Source: Diphasiastrum complanatum (Eukaryota > Streptophyta > Lycopodiopsida > Lycopodiales > Lycopodiaceae). Taken from it: a stretch of DNA of 64,000 nucleotides. The first letter of the stretch is position 1, and each line of letters begins with the position of its first letter. The stretch is from contig CM055096.1 of assembly GCA_029204225.1 (NCBI GenBank), positions 45,537,346 through 45,601,345 on the forward strand, in the 5' to 3' direction. The translations under genes were made by a program, and so were the position numbers. Below the pieces are notes generated by a model. The model did no database searches, had not been told where the DNA came from, and saw nothing but the letters and a program-made list of their open reading frames with translations. Below are positions 49,160 to 60,584 of the stretch, in pieces.

Positions 49160-51045
49160 TATGGCACCATACTCCAGTCTGCAGTAAGTTCAGAGGCGGA
49201 ATCCAGGAGATTTCATGCATTGGGACAGGCAGGTTTCCGAGCTCATTACTCTACCACTGACCATATTTTCACACTTCGAGCTTTGATTGAGGAAGCCAAG
49301 CACGGGAAAGAAAAGGTTTACTGCTCTTTTGTGGACTTCAGGAAAGCCTTTGACTCTGTACCACGCTCCCTGCTCATTCAGCGACTTCGAGATCTTGGTT
49401 TCTCCATGGATATTGTTCTGGCAGTGATGGCTCTTTACGAAAAAGTCCTGGGATGTTTCCGACATGGTAGTGGCATCTCTGATCATATTTGGAGCACCAT
49501 TGGGGTCAAATAGGGTTGCTCTCTTTCGTCGGTCCTTTTTGGATTGTACATTGATGAGTTGGAGCGAGCCATCGCACAGTGTGGCGGAGCTGGATGTAGA
49601 CTTGGCAACATCTTGATTGCTATTCTCTTGTATGCGGATGATGTGGTACTAGTATCCCCGACCAGAGAGGGATTACAGAGGCAGCTGGATTGTCTAGAGG
49701 TTTTTTGTACCAGATGGGGCTTGGGCGTGAACACTGCGAAGACTAAGGTTATGGTCTCAACACTTCTCGAGCCTTCATGCAGCGCCAGGAGCTCATGCTT
49801 GATGGATGGGCTTTAGAGGTAGTTTCCTCGTATACCTATCTGGGAATACTCTTCTCTGGTCCTACTTTCAGCATGCGACAGGCAGCCACCACCCGACTTG
49901 GGAAGGGACATTCCTCCCTTGTTCAGCTTGAGCGGTTCTGCTTCAGGAAGTCCATCCGAGATGCTCGCAGTAAGTGCAGACTTTTTGACACTATTGTCAC
50001 TCCCACGGCCTTGCATGCAGCAGAGATATGGTGTACAGGTCTCCCGTCATCACATTGGGCCAGCATTTCACGATTACAGACCACCATGCTAGCTCATATG
50101 ATTCGGGCGAAGTCCTCGGTCCCACACGAGATTCTTCTTGCAGAGTTTGCTGTTCCACCCATTCAGATAGCTGCAGCATCCCAGCTCATCGCTTATATTC
50201 AGAGAGTTTGGGATTTACTAGATACAGACACGAGATATACGCGGGCCTCACTTGCCTCCTCACACTCCCTTCATGACCAGGGCTATCGACTGTCGTGGTT
50301 CTCACAGGCGTCCCATTTCCTCCTTGATTCATTTGGCATATCCATCACAAAGCTCCCTTCGGGTGCCCACCAGTATATCAGGCGCTTCTTATATAGAGCG
50401 TATCTCGACCGCACTTGGAGGTGACAGCTTGGGGCTAAACCCGCCTATTACTGGACTCATTTCATTGAGCTTGACACAGCAGGGTTCCCTATTTTGCCAC
50501 ACTATTTGGACTCGGGATTATCACATAGCCTCAGATTTACCTTGGGACAGCTCCACATATCATCACATCAGCTGGCTATTGAGACTGGGAGATTCCAGGG
50601 CACCCCGAGAGAGGAGCGGATTTGTCAGTTTTGTTCCCTGGATGAGGTGGAGTCGGAGGATCACTTTATCTTTAGATGCCCTGTGTATTACGAGATCAGA
50701 GGGAGATATCACTGTTTGTTTCGTGACACACCTGTCACACTACGATCCCTCCTAGCCTATGAGGACTCCAGATGTGTCACACTCATGTTACGAGAGATGT
50801 TTATTCTACGGCAGGACCTATGTCAGACAGCCCAGCGGAGTCATATTTCTCAGCAGCAGATCACCTCTTTCTTTTCCAGGAGACGAGGACGAGACTTTGT
50901 ATCTGATGAGGATGAGACAAATGACGACTTACATGCCCACAGAGATCAGAGACAATGTCCCACTCATACTCATGTTGTTGCACGAGTTACCCGACCTATC
51001 AGGAGGAGCCTCATCTCCCCAGACGACGTCATCGACCACCAGTAG
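49160..51045 (+). pseudogene. LINE reverse transcriptase and CCHC-like C-terminal domain (copy H)
   Basis: RT blocks: FVDFRKAFDSVPRSLLIQRL, GVK-stop-GCSLSSVLFGLYIDELE, ILLYADDVVLVSPTREGLQ (active-site ADD intact), WGLGVNTAKTKVMV, then a one-base shift to VVSSYTYLGILFSG. C-terminal region: IRAKSSVPHEILLAEFAVPP, LPSGAHQYIRRFLY, a stop at 50422, then QLAIETGRFQGTPREERICQFCSLDEVESEDHFIFRCPVYY, a C-x2-C ... H-x4-C finger common at the end of LINE ORF2. Ends at TAG 51045. Confidence 0.9.
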
Positions 51046-51349
51046 TTCCTTATGCTGCAGCCCATATTACATCCTTTTTTAGCATCAGCGGGACAGGATT
51101 GGGTGATAGTGTCATACCAGATTCGTGACAGGTAGACAATTAGCATTATATATGCTCTCATATGTTTCATATATCATTGCATCCTTTTCAGTTTCAGTTT
51201 TCAGTTCAGTTTATAGTAGTTAGATTTGTATTTCTGTTATCTTGGAGACGTTTCATACGCTCCTACAGTTACCACATACTTGACATGTACTTTGACTAGT
51301 CTTATATGCCTTTTGGCATGGAAAAGACATTAATAAAGCTTTCTTTCTT

Positions 51350-51386
<37 letters not shown>

Positions 51387-51387
<1 letters not shown>

Positions 51388-52104
51388 GGTAGCCATCTTC
51401 ATCTCACTACTTCCATCTCCATGCAAGTCTCACTTCTTTCTAGCTTTCTATGTGGCTAGATCTACCTTTTATGTGCATGACACTTTCTTGCATCACTTTT
51501 AGCTACTCTAAGCTTGTTTCTGAAGATTTTATTGTTGCTATCCTTTTACAATAGATCCTCAACAGTTTGGGTTTTGAAAATTTGATTTTTCTTGATCTCA
51601 AAATTTTTGCAATCTATAAAATCCGTGTAGATACGTACCGTACTACAAGTACAGGCTGACGATTGCATAATGCTCTGTCTTACCTTCGATTTGAATCAAT
51701 TTTTGGGTCAATCGGACTTCGTATGAAAAAGTTACGCTCCTTTCCCTAAAACTGCTTGATTAGGATTTGCTTGTGTATGCACGTTCTTGTCATAGATTTT
51801 CCAACACACCCTCTCACACTCCACTACCCCCTCTCAGCCATCGCTGATCCATCTGATGTGCTGAGTGCCTTGCTACTGTTCTTGCTGCCTCTCTGATCTA
51901 TCTCCTGCAAATCATCCTACGGCTTCGTTTCGCTTGCCTCCAAGCTTTGTCTTACGCACAAAGCCTGCTAAGAAGTTTATGTCTATAGGCTCTCGCAAAC
52001 GTCTTCGTACTTTGGATAATGCGTCCAGCAAACCTACCGATTCTATCAACGCTCGACCGCCACAGCCACAGGTCATTGCAATTTGCCGCTTTTCTTTCAC
52101 AACT
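51387..52104. other. Unassigned sequence after the tail of LINE H
   Basis: No domain recognised. The phrase near 51680-51750 reads like a leader of an LTR element but has no primer site or repeat partner. The following LINE fragment begins abruptly near 52105. Confidence 0.35.
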
Positions 52105-53152
52105 CAATGAAAGAAAAGCGGGACTGGGCAGACATTTCCCGCATTTAAGCCACTATCTTGGGTCGCATGATACGTGCCAAGACTACCACCCCTCATGATA
52201 TCCTATGTGCTGAGTTTGCTACTCCTCCGATCATCCTTGAGGGCTTTTTCCAACTTATTCTTTTTCTTTAGCGGATTCAGGAGATTCGTGCATCTCACCC
52301 GAAAGATACATAGTTGCTGTAGATACTTCTTCACGTGTCCAAGGTGATTCTCATACCAAGCTCTCCAGGTATTAGCAAGCGTCTAATCTCTTACGACATC
52401 TGGGCATCTCTATCATGGATCTTCCTCATGGTACACATTCATATATCCGAGGCTATTTATTTTGTCGACATATGCAGAAGACTTGGAGCTCTCTCCCACC
52501 TCCCCGCACTCGACTGAGCTATTACCAAACACACTTCCTCTCTCTGGATCCTTCTGGTTTGCCATTGTTGCCGCTCTATATCTCACAGCCCCTATCACAC
52601 GGCCTACGCTATCGTCTTGGGCAATTGCGCATTTCCTCTAATCAGCTTGCTATTGTGCATGGGATATCCCCCGGAAGCGTCGTCTATGTCACTTGTGCTC
52701 ATTGCAGGAGGTGGAAGATGAAGCCCATTTCCTCCTCAGATGTCCATTGTATTATGAGATACGAGGGAGGTATTATTGTCTCTTTCGCGATGGCCCACAT
52801 ACCCTTCGCAGTTTTGTCTCCTATCTTGATGCTCGTTGCTTGGACTTCTTGTCTGTGAGATGCTTACTCTCCGTCAGTCTCATCTGCGTGTACCAGATCA
52901 CCTGGGGTTAGACTCCGAGCAGCTGCTTCTCACTGGCTTCTTTCGGACTCGAGTACATGCTCATGACTCCAACTATGAGATTCCTATCCCTGTGCCACTG
53001 CGGAAAAAGCCCAGATGTAGTCACCACTTGCCTCCATCAGGGCCCACTGTACACTCCACTCAGCGGACACTTCACACTTACTTTCGCTGATATGTATACT
53101 CCCGCTTTTGCTTGTACATATTTTCTTTTTGGTCAAGACGTTAATAAAGCTT

Positions 53153-53193
<41 letters not shown>
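52105..53193 (+). mobile_element. LINE copy I: C-terminal ORF2 part and 3' end
   Basis: WADISRI, RMIRAKTTTPHDILCAEFATPP, LPHGTHSYIRGYLF, SLDPSGLPLLP, RYRLGQLRISSNQLAI, then in another frame CSLQEVEDEAHFLLRCPLYYEIRGRYYCLFRDGP (finger) match copy H. 3' end: GACGTTAATAAAGCTTGC then (TC)n at 53157-53193. The tail hairpin is not conserved here. Directly followed by the 5' end of copy J. Confidence 0.9.
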
Positions 53194-53197
<4 letters not shown>

Positions 53198-55860
53198 GAT
53201 GGTCTGAGCAGGATCTGGAGCGCTGATCTGAAAAGCGCTGCTCAGAACTGGACCTAGGAGCGGGACCTGGGCTCTGATCTGAGCTGGGCACAGAAGTTGC
53301 GATGGTCTGAGCAGGTAGCGCTGCTCAAGTGCACGCTGACTGATGCTGCCCGGACCCTGGTTGACCCCTGCACCAGATGCTAGCGTCTACTAGCCCGTTG
53401 ATCTCTTGATTGCAGGAGCCTGACTGGCCCCCTCTGACCAGGTGCTGCCTTGCCCTGAGGTACTGACTGCAGACACGCTGACCTTCTGACCAGGTGTTGC
53501 TCTGTTGTCCTTGGTGTTCTCTTTACATTTCCTGTCCTTTCTACATCCTGCCTTCACACATGGCACCTAAGAAAAAGGGGAGTACCCCGACACCCCCCCC
53601 CCCTCTATCCATCTCTTCTCCTCCCCCACCTTCTACAATGGCCGGGGATGTTATTTCACCTACAGCAATGAAGGAAGCACTCGGAGGCTCCATTTTCACC
53701 GACACTATACTTGATGTCACAGAAACGGCAAAGCAAGCCACAGTTGATTACGCTCCTTCCAAGCCTATTGAGAGTCTTTATGCCTATGATATTGGTTTCA
53801 TCCGAAACGAAATCATCAGCCTTAAGAAACAACTACACTTTTTTGAAATTGCGAATGGCAAGTTGGTTATGGATCTCATAAGTGTCAAAGAGGGTGGAGC
53901 AGCTTGAGCAAGAAAATGTTTATCTTAAGCAACGGATTGCCGAACATGTATAGCCTTCGGACGAAACTTCCAACAAAATATCTTGCTTGGAAAAACAGGT
54001 CGAAGAGACAAAGACATGGGCAGCACTCTTCAAACCGGATGATATGGGTAGCAAACTCTCATCACTTGCAAAACAGGTTGAAGAAACGACATCGATCCTC
54101 AAACAAGGTAATCACCCCCATATCTCAGCCTCTATGATGGATAACAATTTGGAGACAGTTTTGGATGAACAAGCTAGAAGAGCTAAAAAGGCTCTCAATA
54201 TTAGGGTAAGAGGCATTGCCAACGGCAGTAAACCAATAGACAAAGCTACAGATTTACTCGTTTTCAAGTTATCTCATGTTGTTGATGGTTTTGATACGGC
54301 ATGGCATAGTAAATTTGATGACAACGTTCTTTTTGTCAAATTTCGCTCTCTTCAACACCGCAATGCAGCCCTTCGGCTTAGAACAAAACTCAAGGGCACT
54401 TTCATTTATATGGATGATGATTTGACAAATACCCAACGGTTGGCAAGGAAAAAGATTATTCACGAAGCAAAAGAAAAAGGGCAAAGGGTCATTTAAATCG
54501 ACGGCAAACCAAGATATTTCGACCTCCTCTCACGCTAGGAACTTGGGGCTCCCGAGTTTAGGAGCTGCCCGAGATCCCCTACCATTTTGAGACTTGGCTT
54601 CTGGAATTGCAATGGTTTTTTATCATCATCATCGGCAAGAGATTTTGCTGATTTTATAAGCAAATGTGACATTTTGTTGTTGGCTGAAACCCATGAGTCC
54701 TTATATCATCCTCTTCCACATATACAGAATTACTCTTGGCATTCTATTTTTCGCCCATTTGTGAGGGGTAAAACTTGTCGTGGATCTGGTGGAGTAGCTT
54801 GTTTATACAGAGCCACGACAGTTAAGATGGTTAAGCAAGATCCGTATGCTCGATATATATGGATACATACTATTGGTTCATTATTGGGATTACCGCAGGA
54901 CATTTATATGGCTGTATGTTACTTCGCTCCACAGACTTTGGCGTTTGCTGAATTTGGTGGGGACCCATTTCAGGCACTCTCAGATGATATTGCTGTTTTT
55001 TCTCAACAGGGCTACATTTTTCTAGCAGGAGATTTCAACGCCCGTACTAGCTCCAGACAGACAGAATTACATGCAGATAATGACGTTCTTCGGCTTCATC
55101 CTCTAGATATGGGATTTGATCGAGTATCACAGGATGCACACACTTCAGTTACATCTTTTGGAGAGCAGTTGATTACTCTTGCGGAGACACATTCTCTGGC
55201 CATCTTGAATGGCCTCACACAGTGGCCTTCCTCATCAGCGTTTACATGTTATCCTCATGGTGGAGGACATAGTGTAGTTGACTACTTTATTGGATCACCT
55301 GCTTTGATCCCCCACATCTCTGATTTCTCCATTACACCTCCTACCATCTCTGATCACTCACTCCTACGCCTCTCACTGGGTCACATAACCCCGTCTTCTA
55401 AAGTTCCACGCTTCTCTTCTACTAATAAACGTGTTCCTTTTACTCACTCTGGACTCGCCAACTACACCACAACCCTATCCCAACTACTTACTCACTTCCC
55501 TTTCACGGCATCAGTTGAGCAACAAGCCACTTTTCTCTCTAAATCCCTCTTATCTGCAGCGTCCCCATCTTTCCCCACCAAGACGATATCATCTCATAGA
55601 CGTGTTCACAACCGCTGGTATGATGCAGAATGTCGTTCTCTTCACAAACATGTGGCAAATGCCAGATTACACTCCCCTACAACACTCAAACGACACCAGA
55701 AAAAATATCGTAAAGCCACAAAAACAAAGAAGATAACATACCTACGATTACTCTTGCCAAAGGTTGATCGATTCTTTAGCTTCCTCTTCCTCCTCCTTTT
55801 TCTGGAAACATTTCACCAGATCCTCCTCGACTTTGGCCCCCATCGCAACCGAATTTTGGG
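53194..55860 (+). mobile_element. LINE copy J: 5' leader, ORF1 and intact endonuclease ORF
   Basis: The only copy showing the complete 5' half. A GC-rich leader (53194-53559) with reiterated GATCTGAGC/GGTCTGAGCAGG phrases leads to ORF1 (53560) and ORF2 (54587). The leader starts exactly after the (TC)n tail of copy I. The element is cut at about 55860 by a minus-strand copia element, so RT is missing. Confidence 0.88.
53560..54496 (+). pseudogene. LINE ORF1 (RNA-binding chaperone-like), broken
   Basis: Starts ATGGCACCTAAGAAAAAG with a basic, Pro/Ser-rich N-terminus, then heptad-like stretches (LKKQLHFFEIANGKL, LEQENVYLKQRI, LAKQVEETTSILKQ) that look coiled-coil. The C-terminal part has KALNIRVRGI, VLFVKFRSLQHRNAALRL and YMDDDLTNTQRLARKKII, like the RRM plus C-terminal domains of L1-type ORF1 proteins, which package the element RNA. 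Frame shifts near 53895 and 53985 and a stop near 53950 break it. Confidence 0.75.
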
Positions 55861-55870
55861 TCGAATATGA
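54587..55870 (+). CDS. LINE ORF2 N-terminal part, intact APE endonuclease, truncated before RT
   Basis: 427 open codons. Endonuclease signatures in order: FWNCNGFLSS (residues about 5-14), CDILLLAETHES (Glu, about 30-41), GSGGVACLYRA, DIYMAVCYFAPQT, YIFLAGDFNARTSS (Asp/Asn, about 145), ETHSLAILNGLTQWPSS, GGGHSVVDYFIGSPALIP and ISDHSLLRLSLG (Asp-His, about 263). A basic linker follows (RWYDAECRSLHKHVA, KKYRKATKTKK). The last residues read into the copia junction. All catalytic positions I can place are kept, but with no RT it cannot act alone. Confidence 0.88.
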   Translation: MRLGFWNCNGFLSSSSARDFADFISKCDILLLAETHESLYHPLPHIQNYSWHSIFRPFVRGKTCRGSGGVACLYRATTVKMVKQDPYARYIWIHTIGSLLGLPQDIYMAVCYFAPQTLAFAEFGGDPFQALSDDIAVFSQQGYIFLAGDFNARTSSRQTELHADNDVLRLHPLDMGFDRVSQDAHTSVTSFGEQLITLAETHSLAILNGLTQWPSSSAFTCYPHGGGHSVVDYFIGSPALIPHISDFSITPPTISDHSLLRLSLGHITPSSKVPRFSSTNKRVPFTHSGLANYTTTLSQLLTHFPFTASVEQQATFLSKSLLSAASPSFPTKTISSHRRVHNRWYDAECRSLHKHVANARLHSPTTLKRHQKKYRKATKTKKITYLRLLLPKVDRFFSFLFLLLFLETFHQILLDFGPHRNRILGRI

Positions 55871-56215
55871 AGATTTACAAGACCTAGCTATGGAGTATCT
55901 TAACTCAAATGCTAGATCAACTATGAAAGCTTGAGAAACTTGGCTATGGAAAATATCACACACAAGGAGAATTGCATGAGCACCTCACAAACTCAAAAGT
56001 CTCAAGAAGAAATGAATTGCTAGAGAGAGAGAGGAGGGCGTGGGTCCTCCAAATCCCTTGTGAGGCAAGCACCTCCTTTACATTCATGGAAAGTCTAGGT
56101 GTCAACCATAGGAGTGAGCTACTTGGCCAAGTGGGCCACTTGCACTAATTTACATAACTTACAAAAGGGGGTCTCATGCATTTAATTAAAACATGCCCCA
56201 TGAGTTATGTACAAC

Positions 56216-57547
56216 TTAACTAATGCTCAGCCAAAAGGGGTAAATACTAAGTGGTTTAGTAAAAATATCAGTTGTCTGGTCGTTGGTGTCACAATAAACT
56301 AGCTCGATCTCCCCACTGTGCACTTTCTCTCGTATAAAATGCTGGTCCACCTCTATGTGTTTCGTCCGTTCATGATAGACTGGATTCCTCGCAAGCTGAA
56401 TGCAACTTTGGTTATCACAATGTAACAATGTAGGTCTTACTTGAGCAAACTGCATGTCCTCAAGTAGACGACGTAACCAAATGGCTTCACAGGCGGACCT
56501 CGTAGTCGCCCTGTACTCAGCTTCGATAGATGATAGAGCAATAGTAGGCTGCTTCTTACTGCACCATGATATAGCCCCTGAACCTAGGCTGAAACAATAG
56601 CCTGTCGTCGATCTCCGATCGTCTCTATCACCTGCCCAATCAGAATCTGAATAACCCTCCAGCTGAAGGTTCCCGTCATCTGTGTATCCAATCCCATAAG
56701 TCACTGTCCCTCTCACGTATCGTAGGATCCGCTTGGCTGCCTTCCAATGTGCTTTGGTAGGCTTACTCATGAATTGACTTGCAATTCCAACCGCATAAGC
56801 AATATCTGGCCTGGTGGTAGTAAGGTAAATCAGGCTGCCCACTAACTGACGATAGAGCGTCTCATTTGCAAATGCTGGACCATCATCTTTCGATGGCTTG
56901 TTGCTTGCATCCATGGGTGTGCTGATTGGTTTGCTTTCTTGCATGTTAAACCTCTTCAATAATTTCTGTGCATACTTTGCCTGTGAGATAAAAAGACAAT
57001 GCTTCCCTTTCCAAACTTCAACTCCTAGGCAATAGTGTAGCAAACCCAAATCTTTCATCTCAAACTCATTAGAAAGATTATTCTTAACACAAGCAATAAG
57101 CTTCTTATTGCTTCCCGTGATGAGTAGATCATCCACATAGAGCACAACAACCACAAAGTCTTCTCCTTCCCTGAAGACATAAAGATTGCAATCAGACTTA
57201 CTCTTCTCAAACCCTTGCCTTGCAAAGTACTCATCAATTCGGCTATACCCAGCCCTTGGCGCCTGTTTGAGCCCATACAAGGCTTTTCTAAGCCTGCAAA
57301 CCAGATTCTCCTTGCCTGTTATTTCAAATCCCTGCGGTTGTTCCATGTAAACCTCCTCCTGTAGGTGCCCATTAAGAAAGGCACTCTTGACATCCATTTG
57401 ATGGACATCCCAACCAAAATATGAGGCTATAGCCAAAACGGTCCTGATAGATGTCATCATAGCAACAGGTGTGAATGTCTCATCGTAGTCTAGCCCCTCT
57501 TGCTGTGCATAGCCTTTAGCCACCAACTTTGCCTTGTACTTGTCCAC
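56216..57547 (-). pseudogene. copia reverse transcriptase and RNase H (443 open codons)
   Basis: AKLVAKGYAQQEGLDYDETF, MDVKSAFLNGHLQEEVYM, LYGLKQAPRAGYSRID (Trp of APRAW changed to Gly), VVLYVDDLLITGSN (intact YVDD), YCLGVEVW, RPDIAYAVGIASQFM, RILRYVRGTVTYGIGY, GYSDSDWAGDRDDRRSTTGY, ISWCSKKQPTIALSSIEAEY, HCDNQSC and KHIEVDQHFIREKV. Complete RNase H with its Asp-Glu-Asp set. The longest intact copia frame in the window. Confidence 0.92.
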
Positions 57548-57743
57548 TGTTCCATTGGCATGAAACTTGGCCTTATAGACACTTGCAACCTATTGGTTGC
57601 TGCAATGTAGTGAGCTCCCATGTGTCATTCTTGACAATGGAGTCGTACTCCTCCTGCATGGCATGTTGCCATACCTTTTCTCTCACGGTTCGTGAAAGAA
57701 CTGTGGCTCATCTGCATTCAAAATAGTGGACATAAGAGCAAAG

Positions 57744-59324
57744 TTAGTCTCTTAGCTTCTTCCTAGCAGTAGGTGATGTGGATGGTGACCATGTATCCCA
57801 TGTTACCGTCTTAGTCTTCCGTTTGTCCCCAACTTCGGCTTCTGGTACTTGGCCAAAAAGAGGTCTCGAACTAGTAGGTTCGATTTCCTGTTGTTGCTCC
57901 TGCACTTGAGGCTTACAGGACTCTTGACTGGGATCCTCATCCGTGGAATCAATCAAGGGTATGAACTCAGTAGTTCCTTCCTTCTCCTGCTCCTGTATCT
58001 TGGGTGCATGCTCTTCATCAAAGATGACATCTCGACTTAAGAACTTCCTCCTGTTTTCGAGATCATATAGCACATAAGCTTTCTCACCTTCACTATACCC
58101 AAGAAAGACACACTTTACAGATATTGCATCAAGTATCTTCCGCAAGTCCTTTGGTATATGTGCATATGCAGTACACCCAAATACTCGAAGGCTGCCCACT
58201 TTGGGCTTGTTGCCACTATATGCCTCTTCTGGCGTGATTCCTTCAACTGCTTTGGTTGGACTTCTATTCAATATAAAAACAGCAGTTGCTACCGCTTCCG
58301 CCCAAAAGGAATTTGGCAACCCCTTTGCCTTGAGCATGCTCCTCGCACACTCAACTATAGACCTGTTTTTCCGCTCAGCCACGCCGTTCTGCTACGGTGT
58401 ATGTGGAGCAGTAAACTGTCTCTTTATCCCACATGCTTTGCAAAGATCTTTGAACTCATCAGAAATATACTCACCACCCTTATCTGACCTGAGAGTCTTT
58501 AATCTCTTTCCTGTGTGGTTTTCCACCACAGCTTTCCACTGTTTGAAGTATTTGAACGCTTCAGATTTCAGTTTCAGAAAATAGACCCATACCTTCCGAG
58601 AGAAATCATCTACGAAGGCCATGAGATAGTATGCCCCCCCTGCTGATTTGACCTGCATGGGACCACATAAATCTGAATACACAAGTTCAAGAATGCCCTT
58701 GGCCCTGGTAGCTTTCTCCTTTGGAAACTTTTTCCTCTGTTGCTTCCCTAATGCACAAGCCTCACATGTATCTGAAGAAGACTTAATGCTAGGAAGATCT
58801 ACTACCATTTTGTGCCTGTTCAAGAATTGCAAACTTCTATAACTCAAATGACCATATCTCTCATGCCAAAGCTTGTCCCGATTAGTATCCCTTGCAGACA
58901 AGGCCTCTTGGCTAGGAATGGTTGTGAAAAGCTTGTAAAGACCTCCTCCTTGCATTCCCTTGGCTACCACCTTGAAGTTCTGATCTTTGTCTTTTACCAA
59001 ACATTTAGAATCATTAAACTCTACCACCATGTTCTGTTTGGTAATGGCACCAACAGATAGCAAGTTCTTAGCCAACCCTGGTACATGCAACACACTTTCA
59101 ATTTCCTTCACCTCACCTGATGACAGCTGTATTGCAACTGTGCCTTTGCCCCTCACCATATGTGTAGAATTATCTCCAAGGCAAACATGCTGACCATCTT
59201 CTGTCTCCTCATAGGTGCTGAACCAATCTCTATGAGGTGTCATGTGCTTTGAGGCTCCAGAATCAATGTACCATCCACCAAATGTGGATTCAGATGATAG
59301 GGCTGTGGTGAATAGCTCAAGCAC
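57744..59324 (-). pseudogene. copia protease and integrase
   Basis: WYIDSGASKHMTPH (protease active site, about 59260), LHVPGLAKNLLSVGAIT, then LWHERYGHLSYRSLQ and CEACALGKQQRK (HHCC), LELVYSDLCGPMQ (first Asp), LRSDKGGEY (second Asp), and after a single TAG the frame resumes as QNGVAERKNRS (Glu). FWAEAVATAVFILNRSPTKA, LRVFGCTAYAHIPK and FLGYSEGEKAYVLYD follow. One nucleotide change would explain the only stop. Confidence 0.92.
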
Positions 59325-59399
59325 ACCAGATTGCTCCTCCTCTGCAACTTTGTCAACAAAGTGACCCTGCTGGTTCTTTTCTTCTTCTGATCACTTTGC

Positions 59400-59775
59400 T
59401 TCTTCCTGCATTCAAGGCAAAATGCCCATACTTACCACAATAGTTGCAGTTGCCCTTCCTCTTGGGTGTAGATGAGGAATTGGTGCTTCACTCCTCTCCA
59501 ACTTGTAACTTGGACACCTGCTGCTCCAAGCTTTGCTTTGAGCTCTTCTTTTTGCTTTTGCCTTTCTTCTGAAAGTTTTGCTTCTTCTTAGAAGCAAATG
59601 CAAGCTCTGGATTATCTTCCCTTTCAGGAAGATTCTTTCTTCTCATCTCCTCCTGTAAAAGAAGACCACATAACTCCCCAAAGGTTGGGAGTTTCTCCCT
59701 GGCAGAAAGGGACATCACATAGTCTTGAGAGTTAAATGATATGAAGACAATGCTCCTCACCTTTTGTACTCTCTT
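59400..59775 (-). pseudogene. copia gag C-terminal part and zinc knuckle
   Basis: FISFNSQDYVMSLSAREKLP, GELCGLLLQEEMRRKNLPE and a Lys-rich stretch lead to CNYCGKYGHFAL; the final knuckle Cys is reached only after a one-base shift. The N-terminal half of gag and the 5' LTR are absent. Confidence 0.8.
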
Positions 59776-60250
59776 TTGTCTTATGAACCTTTGGGTACCA
59801 AAAGACGTTAATAATAATAATTCTAATTCTAATTCTCTCTCTCTCTCTTTAGATGCCCCATATATTATGAGACTAGAGGGAGAGATCACTGTCTATTCCG
59901 TGACATGCCTACTACACTCAGAGCACTGATTGGATATGAGGACTCTCGCTGTGTTGCACTTATGCTACGAGAGATGGTCTTGCTGCGCGAGGATATGTAC
60001 CAGTCAGTTCACCAGCCACATCCTAGCCGCAGGCTTAGATTACGTCTTTCTTCACCAGGAGACGGACACGATCTGATGACGATGATGACGACATACCACC
60101 TCACCAATGTCAGAGACAGTGTATCACTCACAGTCATACAGCAGTTCGCACTTCCCGCCTTGTTACGAGAGCACACAGTTTTCACCCTCCTTAGCGACGG
60201 TCCATACCTCCTTGTACAGCTCGTATTACGTCTTTTTTCAGCAGCAGTAG
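59776..60250 (+). mobile_element. LINE 3' end followed by a LINE C-terminal fragment
   Basis: 59776-59848 is a diverged LINE 3' end: CTTATGAACC-TTTG-GGTACC-type hairpin, AAAAGACGTTAATAATAATAA, then TCTAAT repeats and (TC)n. Immediately at 59849 a second LINE starts inside the ORF2 finger (RCPIYYETRGRDHCLFRDMP, LRALIGYEDSRCVALMLREM, equivalent to copy H at 50680) and continues to about 60250. A LINE 5' end again sits on a (TC)n tract. Confidence 0.85.
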
Positions 60251-60490
60251 TTAGAATGAAGCCACAATTGATCTAGAGCTAAGTTATGAAAGCATCACAT
60301 AAGCAAGACCCTACTTATAGCGTAGAGGAAGCCCTAAAAGGAAGCTTAGGGCACAACTAGGAGGGATAATAGTGCGCCCTCCAAGAAGGCCCCTACTCTC
60401 CAGTAATATGTGCAAATGTCCAAATAATGAATAATAAGGCCCAAGGCCAATCATATAGTCTAACTGTCAATAATGAATAAAAAAGGGCCT
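60251..60490 (-). repeat. 3' LTR (left copy, shortened) of the 60-63 kb element
   Basis: Matches 62850-63190 apart from an 86-bp and a short second deletion. The copies stop matching after AATAAAAAAGGGCC. Confidence 0.8.
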
Positions 60491-60584
60491 TATTATGACC
60501 ACATGTACTCATAAGGGCCCCAATTCCTTTATAGTCACAATTAACTTACGGGTTGTTGGTCTACCGGTTCCTAGCGTGGACACG

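Larger units (their letters stand above)
48179..51386 (+). mobile_element. LINE copy H: near-complete ORF2 with full 3' end
   Basis: The best overall copy of the dominant family. It starts inside the endonuclease directly at the (TC)n tract of copy G and runs to a full 3' UTR (51046-51350), hairpin at 51306-51319, TTAATAAAGCTTTC and (TTTC)n(TC)n at 51340-51386. ORF2 lacks a linker of roughly 300 residues between endonuclease (to about 49150) and RT (from about 49160). The 3' UTR has no long frame. Confidence 0.92.
55861..59775 (-). mobile_element. Ty1/copia element, well preserved coding region
   Basis: Gag remnant (59775-59400), protease, integrase, RT and RNase H lie in order on the minus strand with few defects: one TAG replacing Gln in TP-QNGVAERKN at 58391, two shifts around 57560-57740, and one shift in the zinc knuckle near 59420. 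The sequence 55861-56215, after the RNase H stop, may be 3' LTR, but I could not define its ends or find a 5' copy. The gag start is missing; at about 59775 it meets a LINE 3' end. Confidence 0.88.
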
